64,000 nucleotides of DNA, taken from positions 124,001 through 188,000 of the forward strand of contig NZ_JASCXX010000007.1 of the NCBI RefSeq assembly GCF_030012215.1, read 5' to 3'. This document shows positions 10,828-19,145 of this stretch, one piece after another. The DNA is from Anaerobaca lacustris. GTDB lineage: Bacteria > Planctomycetota > Phycisphaerae > Sedimentisphaerales > Anaerobacaceae. The position numbers were made by a program, and so were the translations under genes. The notes beneath the pieces are model-generated. The model was not told the DNA's origin, did not search any database, and saw nothing but the letters and a program-made list of their open reading frames with translations. The stretch's first letter is position 1, and each line of letters opens with the position of its first letter.

Positions 10828-12038
10828 TCCTCTCGAAACGGCCTGTACAGCGGATCGCCGATGAGGACCAGTTGCCACGAGTTGAAGGGCTTGGTGCGAT
10901 AGAACGCCTCGACCAGGCAGCTTCCCGCGAACAGTTCCGAGAAGAACGCCTTGGGCTCCGGGAAGCTGTGCAGATAGGGTTCGGCCACAGGACCGAGCGT
11001 GGCGGTGATCCCTCGCGTGAGCATGGCCGGGCACCACTGCGTGCTGTTCGGATCGCGCAGGCTGGCGGCCTCGAAGCTGGCGATGTGAAATCCGACGGCC
11101 CCCGGGACGAACTCGAAGGCATCGACGTATTTGCTGACGCTGTACCAGCCACAGTACAGGGCCGTGTCGGGACAACTGCCGGGCGGAAACAGATCGCCCG
11201 TGCGCTCCTCTTTGAGCGGCAGTTGCCCTCGCAACTGGATCAGCAGCGCCAGGTCGCGCAGGGATTGGTCGTAGTGACCGTACGTGTCCTTGGTGAACAT
11301 GCCGCGCGAGTCGATATAGGCGGTCCCGGTCAGTCCGTTTGCCTCGGCTTCGAGAGCCTTGTCCACGAGCCCCGCGGTGATGGCGTAATCAGGTCCGTCG
11401 AGCCGGGAGACCATCAGGGTCCGAAACGGCTGGGGAGCGTTGGTGCGCAGCAGATTCGGCTGCCATCGATAGAGTTCGTAGCTCCCGAACAGGACCATCG
11501 ACAACTCGCTGTCGACGGAGGCGTGGGTCTCCTTCCCGGTGATCCAGTCGATCTGAGACTGCAATGCGGTCACCTGTCGGGCCCGTTGGCCGTATTCGGC
11601 GGAGCTTTTCATATCCTTGGCTTCCAGTTGGGCGATCGCCTCCCTGGCCTGCTCCAGTTGGCTGCGTATTTGCGTCAGTCGGCCCTCGTGTTGGGTGAGT
11701 GGGCCTCGCGGCCCCACCCGGAATGGAATCCCATATGTGGTCACAAGACATCGGATCCCGGCCATGTCGGCGCGGGTGGAGAAGAGCCTGCGGATCGGTT
11801 GGGCGATGCGCTTCTCATAATCATCGCGGCTGATGGTATCGCGAAGCGTGGTGCCCAAGGCCAGCGGAACGACGTGGCCGGAAGGCACTCCCCGCCGCTC
11901 GCAGTAGTACCGCGCCAGGCGCACGGACGCCGCATGGTTCGAGTTCGCAAGGACCAGGATCTCGTCGGGCTGCAATGCCCACAGTGGACTGCAACAGAAC
12001 AGAATCAGGAGAAGACGAGAAGACGCGCTGTTCGTCAT
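10824..12038 (-). CDS. TIGR03790-family secreted protein
   Basis: The 404-residue protein begins with a signal peptide (LLLILFCCSPLWA before LQPDEILVLANSN). It has the features of the TIGR03790 family of uncharacterised exported proteins: LVTTYGIPFRVG, a central glutamine- and glutamate-rich helical insert (about 115-170), SRLDGPDYAI, CGWYSVSKYVDAF, and the C-terminal LIGDPLYRPF. Start ATG 12038 has GAGGAGGTAA ten bases upstream. It is the last minus-strand gene of the polysaccharide locus, 86 bases after the KamA gene, and may be part of its transcript. Function is unknown. The end overlaps the convergent VanZ-like gene by four bases. Confidence 0.85.
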   Translation of the reverse strand: MTNSASSRLLLILFCCSPLWALQPDEILVLANSNHAASVRLARYYCERRGVPSGHVVPLALGTTLRDTISRDDYEKRIAQPIRRLFSTRADMAGIRCLVTTYGIPFRVGPRGPLTQHEGRLTQIRSQLEQAREAIAQLEAKDMKSSAEYGQRARQVTALQSQIDWITGKETHASVDSELSMVLFGSYELYRWQPNLLRTNAPQPFRTLMVSRLDGPDYAITAGLVDKALEAEANGLTGTAYIDSRGMFTKDTYGHYDQSLRDLALLIQLRGQLPLKEERTGDLFPPGSCPDTALYCGWYSVSKYVDAFEFVPGAVGFHIASFEAASLRDPNSTQWCPAMLTRGITATLGPVAEPYLHSFPEPKAFFSELFAGSCLVEAFYRTKPFNSWQLVLIGDPLYRPFRED

Positions 12039-12124
12039 GCCGGAATTACCTCCTCTCGTCCATTCGCGCAGTCTCCTTCCACGGCTGCAAGGGCCGCGCA
12101 GGCGCCGCGCGATGGACATGGGAC

Positions 12125-13270
12125 TCATTCGGGGCCGTGGGACCGATACGGCAGGTTTGCCGGGTGTTCGGGGATCATCTCCGCATAGTCGTCCAGCCAG
12201 CAGGCCTCAGGATTGCTGACGAACGCCAGTATCCGACCGCTGTCGGCATCGTTGGCGGCGCGATGGTATCGAAAGTACATGCGATCCGACAGTCTCCCGA
12301 GCATCTCGATCTTGCCGCTGGCGTGGCTCATCACATAGCGCAGCCGCTTCGCCAGGCCGGAGACCCGTGACTTGGCCTGTTCGACGATCTCGCAGCCGGC
12401 CTCGATGGGGACCGTGTAGGCCTTGTTGCCCACCGCCGGACGGCACTGGAAAACGTAATATGGAACGTCGCCGATGAACGACAGCTTCATCAACAGCGCC
12501 GCCAGCGTTTCGGGGTCGTCGTTGACCCCACGGATCAGGGGCATCTGGTTGGCCGTGATGGCGCCGGCTCTCTGGAGCACCTCCACCGCCGTGACGGCCA
12601 CGTCGGTCAACTCGCGAGGATGGATAAAATGTGTCATCACGTAGATGCGTTTGTCGGCGGTGCTGTGCTGTCGGATCATGTCCGTGAGCGTCGCATCTTC
12701 AAGAATGCGATGGGGATGGAACGCCGGGGTTCGGCTCCCGATCCGGATGATCTGCACGTGTTCGATCCGACGCAGACGCTCCACAATATCGGCCAGTGTC
12801 GATGTCGGCAGCGTCAATGGATCGCCGCCGGTCAGGAGCACGTTCGTGATCTCCGGATGGTCGGCAATGTAGGCCATCGCCGCCGGTGCGTCACGAAGGT
12901 ATTCCCACTGGGGACGGATGAACACACGTTTTCGGAAGCAGTACCGGCAGATGCCCTCGCAGACGTTGCTGACCAGCAGCAGAACGGTCGAGGGGTACTT
13001 GTGTTCGAGACCGGGCATCACCGTATACGTCTCTTCGTCGGACGGGTCGAGCCGGCCCCATTCGTCCAGTTCCTGTACGTGCGGTACGACGGCCCGGCGA
13101 ATGGGGTCGTTCGGATCGTCCCAGTCGATCAGCGACAGGTAGTAGTCGTTGCAGCGAAAGGCAAACCGCTCGGCCACCGGCTCCAAGCTCTTCCTCTCCC
13201 GGTCGCTGAGCTGCGCGAGCTGGTCGATCCGTGTCAGGTAGTTGCAGCGATGTGCCGGGTTCGCTGTCAT
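12125..13270 (-). CDS. KamA-family radical SAM protein (lysine 2,3-aminomutase-like)
   Basis: The 381-residue protein carries the radical SAM cluster motif CxxxCxxC at C104, C108 and C111 (VCEGICRYC) and the family features LLTGGDPL (about 145-152) and RIGSRTPAFHP. In the position of the PLP-binding lysine it has SHASGKIEML, with K320; lysine aminomutases usually have a glycine-rich GGGGK here. Relatives isomerise alpha-lysine to beta-lysine, or modify EF-P as EpmB does, using SAM, an iron-sulfur cluster and PLP. Its ATG overlaps the stop of the upstream sugar-transferase gene by four bases (ATGA), so it is translationally coupled to polysaccharide genes. The substrate is unknown. Confidence 0.85.
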   Translation of the reverse strand: MTANPAHRCNYLTRIDQLAQLSDRERKSLEPVAERFAFRCNDYYLSLIDWDDPNDPIRRAVVPHVQELDEWGRLDPSDEETYTVMPGLEHKYPSTVLLLVSNVCEGICRYCFRKRVFIRPQWEYLRDAPAAMAYIADHPEITNVLLTGGDPLTLPTSTLADIVERLRRIEHVQIIRIGSRTPAFHPHRILEDATLTDMIRQHSTADKRIYVMTHFIHPRELTDVAVTAVEVLQRAGAITANQMPLIRGVNDDPETLAALLMKLSFIGDVPYYVFQCRPAVGNKAYTVPIEAGCEIVEQAKSRVSGLAKRLRYVMSHASGKIEMLGRLSDRMYFRYHRAANDADSGRILAFVSNPEACWLDDYAEMIPEHPANLPYRSHGPE

Positions 13271-13950
13271 GGGCGCTTATCCACGTGTGTTGGGCGTTCG
13301 GTCTGCTCCAAAGTTCTTTCTCCTCGAACCGTTTCGTCTTGCGAGTATTTCTGCTCGTAGATCCCCTTGCGACCGCACACGTGTGCGAGTGTGGCCAGGA
13401 GGATGGCCGCATCGAGCCGCAGGCCCGCCCGTTCGACATATCGAACGTCGAGTTCCAGCTTCTCTTCGCGCGTCAGAGCGCCGCGCCCGGAGATCTGCGC
13501 CAGGCCGGTCAGGCCGGGCCGGATGCTCAGGCGCCGCCGTTGCCGCTCGTTCCATTCGGCCATCTGCGAAACATACAGCGGCCGAGGCCCCACGAGGCTC
13601 ATATCCCCTTTGACGATGTTAGCCAATTGCGGCAGTTCGTCAAGGGAATACTCTCGAAGCCATCGACCGACGCGTGTGAGCCTCGGGTCCTCGCCGGACT
13701 TCGGACTTGGACCGAAGGGATCGACATCGAGCCGCATTGTCCGGAATTTGCAGAGCCCGAACGGCTTGCCGTCCCTGCCTGCACGCTGCTGAACGAACAG
13801 AGCCGGACCCCTGCTGCTCAGTCGAATCACCAGCGCAACGGCCAACAGCAGCGGCCAGAGCGCGACCAGCAGCACGCCGGCAACGAGAATGTCGAACGCT
13901 CGCTTGACGATGTTAGCCCAGGAAGTCGAGGACGGCCGCGACGACCGCAT
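13267..13950 (-). CDS. Undecaprenyl-phosphate sugar phosphotransferase (initiating glycosyltransferase)
   Basis: The 227-residue protein is of the short WcaJ C-terminal/PglC type. One membrane helix lies at about 17-43 (AFDILVAGVLLVALWPLLL), followed by the bacterial sugar transferase domain with FVQQRAGRDGKPF, KFRTM, DELPQLANIVKGDMSLVGPRP, and IRPGLTGLAQISGRG. It transfers a sugar phosphate from a nucleotide sugar to undecaprenyl phosphate, starting the repeat unit at the inner membrane. The predicted ATG lies 38 bases inside the preceding DegT gene, and I see no better start. The stop overlaps the KamA start. Confidence 0.93.
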   Translation of the reverse strand: MRSSRPSSTSWANIVKRAFDILVAGVLLVALWPLLLAVALVIRLSSRGPALFVQQRAGRDGKPFGLCKFRTMRLDVDPFGPSPKSGEDPRLTRVGRWLREYSLDELPQLANIVKGDMSLVGPRPLYVSQMAEWNERQRRRLSIRPGLTGLAQISGRGALTREEKLELDVRYVERAGLRLDAAILLATLAHVCGRKGIYEQKYSQDETVRGERTLEQTERPTHVDKRP

Positions 13951-15013
13951 CCTGCATTTCGTCGGTCAGCTCGGGATAGATCGGAAGGGCCATGATCTCC
14001 TTGGCCGCCTTTTCGGATACGGGAAGGCTGCCTTCCTTGCAGCCCAGATAGGCAAAGCACTCCTGCAGATGGGCCGGGACGGGATAGTAGATCTCACAGC
14101 CGATGTGGTTCGCCTGAAGATGGGCGACGACCTCGTCGCGACGCGGCACGCGGATGCAATACTGGTTGTAGATCGTCTTGCAGTCCGGACTGATATACGG
14201 GGTCCCGACGGCCGTGCCCTTGAACTTCCTGTCGTAATAAGCGGCGTTCTCGCGCCGGGCCTGCGACCAGTCATCGAGGTGAGGCAGCTTCACCAGCAGC
14301 GCCACCGCCTGGATGGGGTCGAGGCGGAAGTTGGCGCCGACGAACTTGTGATAGTACTTGGGCTCCATCCCGTGGTTGCGTGTCAGGACGAGACGTTTGT
14401 AGAGCGCCTCATCGTTGGTGACCACCATGCCGCCATCGCCGATGCCACCGAGGTTCTTGCTCGGGAAGAAGCTGAAGCACCCCGCCGTGCCGATGCTGCC
14501 GGCCTTTCTGTCTTTGTAGGTGCTTGTGATGGACTGGGCGGCGTCCTCGATCACCGCCAGATTGTAGCGATCCGCCACGTCCATGATGGGGTCCATCTCC
14601 GCCATCTGGCCGAACAGGTGGACGGGCATGATCGCCTTGGTCTTCTTGGTGACCGCCGCCTCGATCAAGTCGGGGTCGATGTTGTACGTCTTCGGGTCGA
14701 TATCGACGAAGACCGGCTTGGCCCCGACGCGGGCGATGCAGCCGATGGTTGCGAAGAAGGTGAATGGCGTCGTGATGACCTCGTCGCCCGGGCCGATCTG
14801 AAGGCTCATCAGGCAGCTCAGCAGCGCGTCCGTCCCGCTGGAAACGCCCACGGCGTACTTGCAGTCGCTCGCCTGGGCGATCTGCTTCTCCAGTTCCTCC
14901 ACCTTCGGGCCACCGATGCACCGCTGGGATTCGAGCACCTCGGCCACGGCCGCCAGCACCTCGTCCTTGATGGTTGCATACTGTGCCTTCAAATCCAACA
15001 ACGGTACCTGCAT
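13913..15013 (-). CDS. DegT/DnrJ/EryC1/StrS-family sugar aminotransferase
   Basis: A 366-residue PLP-dependent aminotransferase of the type that converts a keto nucleotide sugar to an amino sugar. Visible family features are GVSSGTDALL (57-66), TTPFTFFATI (81-90), IEDAAQS (155-161), and the PLP lysine K186 in FFPSKNLGGIGDGG. It is closest in look to WbpE/WlbC-like enzymes of acetamido-sugar pathways, though the exact substrate cannot be read from sequence. Start ATG 15013 has GGGAAGG four bases upstream. It lies immediately before the initiating sugar transferase and overlaps it, so its product may feed the first sugar of the repeat unit. Confidence 0.93.
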   Translation of the reverse strand: MQVPLLDLKAQYATIKDEVLAAVAEVLESQRCIGGPKVEELEKQIAQASDCKYAVGVSSGTDALLSCLMSLQIGPGDEVITTPFTFFATIGCIARVGAKPVFVDIDPKTYNIDPDLIEAAVTKKTKAIMPVHLFGQMAEMDPIMDVADRYNLAVIEDAAQSITSTYKDRKAGSIGTAGCFSFFPSKNLGGIGDGGMVVTNDEALYKRLVLTRNHGMEPKYYHKFVGANFRLDPIQAVALLVKLPHLDDWSQARRENAAYYDRKFKGTAVGTPYISPDCKTIYNQYCIRVPRRDEVVAHLQANHIGCEIYYPVPAHLQECFAYLGCKEGSLPVSEKAAKEIMALPIYPELTDEMQDAVVAAVLDFLG

Positions 15014-15128
15014 ACGACCTTCCCTGCAAAATGGCTTCGGTTCATCCGGCTCCTGGTCTACGCCTGCGCCGATCGCCGCGTGGCCGGGACTTGCCCATTA
15101 TGGCCGATAGGGACGCTACCGGCAATCT

Positions 15129-16394
15129 TCAATGGATGGTTCTCGCCGAATGCTCTGCGTTTGCGTGGCTCACGACCTGCGTGAGGACGTGTTCGAGACG
15201 GGCGGCCAGAAGATTGCGGTCGAATTCGCGTTCGGCCAGGGCCCGGGCGTTACGGCCCATCTGCTCGCAGAGCGCACGGTTCTGCGACAGATCGACCAGG
15301 GCATCGGCCAGCGTCGCCGGCCGGTCGGACGCCACGACCTTGCCGCACGCGTTCCGCTCGATCAGATCACCCAGCCAGCCGCCGATGTTGATCAGCACGG
15401 GTCTGCCAGCCGCCAGCGAATCGAACAGCTTGTTCGGCGACCACGTCGGGTCTTTGCCGGGCCGGGCGATCGTCAGGCACACGTCGCAGCCGGCCACGAT
15501 CGCCGGGACCTCTTCCTTGGGCACCAGATCGCCGAATACGACGTTCCGCAGGTCCAATCGCCTGGCCATGGCGGTCAGTTCATCGCGTTTGCCTCCGGCG
15601 CCCTGAAGGACCAGAACGATGTGGTCCTGCTCTCGCTCGGCCAGGATTCTCGCGGCCTCAATCACGTAATCCAGGCCGTTGGCCAGGCCCATCGCCCCGA
15701 AATAGACCGCCGCGAACCGATCGCCGAGGCCCAGTCGCTTGCGGGCCGCCGCGCCGTCCAGGTCCGGACGGAACAGATCGAGATCGCTGGCGTTGGGGAT
15801 GAGCGTCACGTTGGATGGGGCCACCCCTTCGCGCACAATGCCTTCCTTCATCCCCGGCGACAGCGCCACGATGTGGTCGGCCCGCCGATAGATCCTCCTC
15901 GCCATACGCCGCAGCCACCAGATCGCCAGCGGATTGCCCAGAGCGCCGACGTCCACCAGAGCCTCGGGCCAGAGGTCCCGGACCTCGAACACGAACGGGA
16001 CGCCAAAGTGGCGGCTCGCCGAGATGCCCGTCAGGCCGACTGTCAGCGGCGTGTGCGTGGCGAAGACGACGTCCGGCCTGTCCAGTTCTCGCGCGGCCCG
16101 TGAGGCGGCTCTTGCGAACTCGTAGAACTTGAGCATCCGCAGCCAGCCCGTAAGGGTGGTCCCGAGATGCGGGTCGTTGTACCCCCCTGCCACTGACACC
16201 ACCCGAATCCCATCGACGTCGTGTTCGGTGTATCGGCGGCCCTTCGGGACCGGAAACTCCGGATTGGCCAAGCCGGATGTGAGCATGGTCACGCGATGGC
16301 CCTTGCCGACCAGGAAACGGCCAAACTCGTAGGACCGCGTCCCCGTCCGGCCCTTGCGCGACGCGAAGTACTGATGGATGTAGAGGATATGCAT
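15129..16394 (-). CDS. Glycosyltransferase family 4 (WcfI/WbuB-type)
   Basis: The 421-residue cytoplasmic GT-B protein begins HILYIHQYFASRKGRTGTRSY, typical of WbuB-like transferases. It has an N-terminal Rossmann half (FVFEVRDLWPEALVDVG) and a C-terminal half with nucleotide-binding features (VYFGAMGLANGLDYVIEAA, VVFGDLVPKEEVPAIV, SPNKLFDSLAAGRPVLIN). Such proteins often add a GlcNAc or fucosamine-type sugar to the lipid-linked acceptor. ATG 16394 is chosen over a 114-residue longer frame because of the conserved start and AGGTAGG about nine bases upstream. It is separated from the upstream polysaccharide genes by the oppositely oriented gene at 16633-17988. Confidence 0.92.
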   Translation of the reverse strand: MHILYIHQYFASRKGRTGTRSYEFGRFLVGKGHRVTMLTSGLANPEFPVPKGRRYTEHDVDGIRVVSVAGGYNDPHLGTTLTGWLRMLKFYEFARAASRAARELDRPDVVFATHTPLTVGLTGISASRHFGVPFVFEVRDLWPEALVDVGALGNPLAIWWLRRMARRIYRRADHIVALSPGMKEGIVREGVAPSNVTLIPNASDLDLFRPDLDGAAARKRLGLGDRFAAVYFGAMGLANGLDYVIEAARILAEREQDHIVLVLQGAGGKRDELTAMARRLDLRNVVFGDLVPKEEVPAIVAGCDVCLTIARPGKDPTWSPNKLFDSLAAGRPVLINIGGWLGDLIERNACGKVVASDRPATLADALVDLSQNRALCEQMGRNARALAEREFDRNLLAARLEHVLTQVVSHANAEHSARTIH

Positions 16395-16506
16395 ATTTGC
16401 GAACCTACCTGAAGGGCCCCTCATGGAGGTACATTGGCAGGGCAACAGCTTCGCTTCCGATAACCTTCCGATGCCTGCGAAGTCACCTTGGCCCAGATTT
16501 CCTATA

Positions 16507-16535
16507 TTGCCTAAACCGTGTGTATCTGGTATAAT
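16507..16535 (+). promoter_or_regulatory. Strong sigma-70-type promoter for the lipoprotein gene
   Basis: TTGCCT (16507-16512), a 17-base spacer and a perfect TATAAT (16530-16535). It lies about 100 bases before the start of the plus-strand gene inside the polysaccharide block, which therefore has its own transcription. Confidence 0.7.
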
Positions 16536-16632
16536 GTTGTTCTGCCTCTTCATCGACGGCAGGAAAGGGTCGTATGCCTGCGAATCTCGGTCTGCGGCAG
16601 GTTGCGTTATCGTATTGGGGGGAAGGGTGCAT

Positions 16633-17988
16633 ATGAGCCAAGTCCCTGTGCAGCAATGTCGCTCGGTGCGGTCCGCCGCATCGTTCGCGGCCGTGCTCGT
16701 CTTGGCCTGCGCCACGATCGCGTGCTGCGGGATCAAGAAATACGAGGGCGATCTGCCCGTCCTGCACCCGAACGCCTCTGCGACCTCGGCCGAGAACCGC
16801 CCCCTGTTGTACGAGCGGCTTATCGCGACATTTACACGGGACTATCTGCTCCGCATGGCCGCCAACGATGGGCGGAAGCTCAACGACGGGATGACCGTCT
16901 ACTACCTCCAACGCGAACTCCAGAGCCTTGTCGATATGTGGAGGGGCACCGGAAACCCGGCGTATCTCGACCTCGCCAAATGGCTGACCGTGCAGGCCAT
17001 CGACGAGGCAACGGCCAGACCGATGCTTCTGATCCGACAGGGGCAGCCTCGCGGGAACTGGCCCTGTTTCTACCTGGACAAGGTTGCAGGGGAGACGGGC
17101 GGGCACAATCAACTCTGCGATTTCCAGGGCAGCGTCGGGTTCCTTCTGGTTGCACGAGCCTTGCACGAGGTGGACGATCCTGACTGGCGGCAGGTCGCGG
17201 ATTTCGTCGAGCGAAATGTAGTCGAGAAATGGTTCTACTATCCACCTTCGGTCACGTCGCAGCAACTGGCCGGATCGAACTCGTTCGCGACCGTCCTGGC
17301 TCTGCTCAACAGCGGACGCGATGTCCGCGAGCATTTCGCCTGTCTCTGTCTGGACCTGAGCGAACTGGGCTATGAGACCTATACTTATCGGGCGTGGGCT
17401 GAGCGGCTGATCGAGCTATACCTGACACCTCGATACGATCTCGATGAGCCGGCCCCGAACTCACAGGGCATGGAAAGCGCCGTCCCGGTCGATTGGGGCC
17501 TGTTCGTTCAGGTGGCCGACGAAGGTTACCTCTGGCTGCTGATCCCGGAGTACGGTGTCGGCACGCCGGATGCGGCCCTCGATACCTCCCACGCCAACCG
17601 GACGGCATGGCTGGCCTGCCGGGCTTATTCGGAAGGCCTCGTCGACGAGATGGTCCTCGACGGACTCATCAACACGCTGAAATTCCGGATCTGGGCGCCC
17701 GCCAAGGGTCCGTTCTACTTCAACAACTACTGCGACGGCGGCGACGGGATGCTCGGCCGGCTTCTGCCCGGCCGTGGAGGCAACGTCTGGTTCGGCTGGC
17801 ATCGCCTGGCCGCGTATGACCCCGACCTCGAAGCCCTGTTTCTTGGGCTGGCCTATGACCTGACCGATGGCGGTCCCAACCTGCCCGACGGCGCTCAGAA
17901 CAAGATGATGCAGAATGCGCCGCTTTGCCTGGAGGCCTGGGGCGCACGGCTGCTCGGCTCCAAGGGCCAGCCCGATCGGTTTCCGTAA
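16633..17988 (+). CDS. Putative lipoprotein of unknown function in the polysaccharide locus
   Basis: The 451-residue protein starts at ATG 16633, with GGGGGAAGGG five bases upstream; longer frames lack a ribosome site. A signal sequence (about 14-35) ends TIACC, which could be a lipobox. The mature part is helix-rich with Trp/Tyr-rich blocks (DMWRGTGNPAYLDLAKWLT, GHNQLCDFQGSVGFLL, YNPPS-like tyrosine clusters), suggestive of an alpha/alpha toroid as in glycan lyases and glycoside hydrolases, but I cannot assign a family. It is the only plus-strand gene within the minus-strand polysaccharide block and has its own strong promoter. A role in trimming or binding the exported glycan is an inference from location. 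Confidence 0.75.
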   Translation: MSQVPVQQCRSVRSAASFAAVLVLACATIACCGIKKYEGDLPVLHPNASATSAENRPLLYERLIATFTRDYLLRMAANDGRKLNDGMTVYYLQRELQSLVDMWRGTGNPAYLDLAKWLTVQAIDEATARPMLLIRQGQPRGNWPCFYLDKVAGETGGHNQLCDFQGSVGFLLVARALHEVDDPDWRQVADFVERNVVEKWFYYPPSVTSQQLAGSNSFATVLALLNSGRDVREHFACLCLDLSELGYETYTYRAWAERLIELYLTPRYDLDEPAPNSQGMESAVPVDWGLFVQVADEGYLWLLIPEYGVGTPDAALDTSHANRTAWLACRAYSEGLVDEMVLDGLINTLKFRIWAPAKGPFYFNNYCDGGDGMLGRLLPGRGGNVWFGWHRLAAYDPDLEALFLGLAYDLTDGGPNLPDGAQNKMMQNAPLCLEAWGARLLGSKGQPDRFP

Positions 17989-18008
17989 GGCACCGCGACC
18001 TGCGCGGG

Positions 18009-19145
18009 TCAGAGGGCCGAGCGGACGGGTTCTTTCCGGGTGGCGCTGTCAGAGACACCGAACTCCTGGAAGACCCGGACGATGCGTTCGGCCGTGCGGC
18101 CGTCCCACAACGCTGGAACCGTGCCTTCCTTCCATCGGCCCGACAGGATCCGATCGGATTTCTCCTCGATTGTCTCCATATCGACCAGTTCGTTCGTGCC
18201 CTGGGTGATCGTGATGGGCCGTTCTGTGTTCGGACGCAAGGTCAGGCACGGCAGTTTCAGATACGTTGTTTCCTCCTGAATGCCGCCAGAATCGGTCAGG
18301 ACGAATCGCGCGTTCTTCTGAAGCAGGATGAACTGGCGGTATCGGACCGGCTCGATGATCCGAAAGTCTTTGGTGAATGGCACGTCGATCCCGAACCGCT
18401 CGATGTTCTTCCGGGTCCTTGGGTGCATCGGAAAGACTACGGGCAGCTTCTCCGACAGGTGGTTCAGGTAGACCAGAATCTGTCTGAGACTGTCCGGCTC
18501 GTCCACGTTCGACGGGCGATGCAGCGTCACCAGGACATAGGAACCCGTCCCCAGGGCGAGATCGTCCAGCATTTGGGCTTCCTGATCGGCGCCGATGCGT
18601 CCCAGGATGGTGACCAGCGAATCGATCATGATGTTGCCCACGCAGCGCACGCGACCATCGAGGGCGCCCTCGCGCCGGAGGTTCTCGTCCCCGTCGACGG
18701 AGGGAGTCAGCAGCAGGTCGGAGATCGCATCGGTCACACGCCGGTTGATCTCCTCAGGCATGGTCTCGTCGAAGCTGCGCAGCCCCGCCTCGACGTGCGC
18801 GACGGGAACGAGCTGTTTCTTTGCGGTCAGGCTACAGGCCACCGTCGAGTTGACGTCGCCGAACACGACGACGAGGTCGGGATGCTCCTGAGCGAGCACC
18901 TTCTCGAACTCGATCATGACCTTGGCCGTCTGTTCGGCGTGGCTCCCCGAGCCGGCGCCCAGATAATGATGCGACTCCGGAAGCTGCAGGTCTTCGAAGA
19001 AGGCCTGGGACATCGCATAGTCGTAGTGCTGGCCCGTGTGCACGATGATCGGGTCAAATCCGGCGGTCTGCGTCAACTCGAAGTACAGCGGCGCCATCTT
19101 CATGAAGTTCGGCCGGGCCCCGACAATCAGCAGGATCTTCGACAC
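18009..19145 (-). CDS. wecB: UDP-N-acetylglucosamine 2-epimerase (non-hydrolysing)
   Basis: The 378-residue enzyme interconverts UDP-GlcNAc and UDP-ManNAc. It has the family motifs ILLIVGARPNFMKMAPL at the N-terminus, HTGQHYD, VFGDVNST, HVEAGLRS, PEEINRR, and the C-terminal LTDSGGIQEE with RPNTERP. Start is GTG 19145, chosen because GGAGGGC lies about eight bases upstream and the conserved N-terminus follows at once. This start lies 92 bases inside the preceding glycosyltransferase gene. The product supplies ManNAc-type precursors for the polysaccharide locus. Confidence 0.95.
   Translation of the reverse strand: MSKILLIVGARPNFMKMAPLYFELTQTAGFDPIIVHTGQHYDYAMSQAFFEDLQLPESHHYLGAGSGSHAEQTAKVMIEFEKVLAQEHPDLVVVFGDVNSTVACSLTAKKQLVPVAHVEAGLRSFDETMPEEINRRVTDAISDLLLTPSVDGDENLRREGALDGRVRCVGNIMIDSLVTILGRIGADQEAQMLDDLALGTGSYVLVTLHRPSNVDEPDSLRQILVYLNHLSEKLPVVFPMHPRTRKNIERFGIDVPFTKDFRIIEPVRYRQFILLQKNARFVLTDSGGIQEETTYLKLPCLTLRPNTERPITITQGTNELVDMETIEEKSDRILSGRWKEGTVPALWDGRTAERIVRVFQEFGVSDSATRKEPVRSAL

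Noticed and set aside
13277-13285. TTATCCACG, a near DnaA box
   Set aside because: A single eight-of-nine match inside coding sequence, with no cluster or AT-rich unwinding region; not evidence of an origin here.
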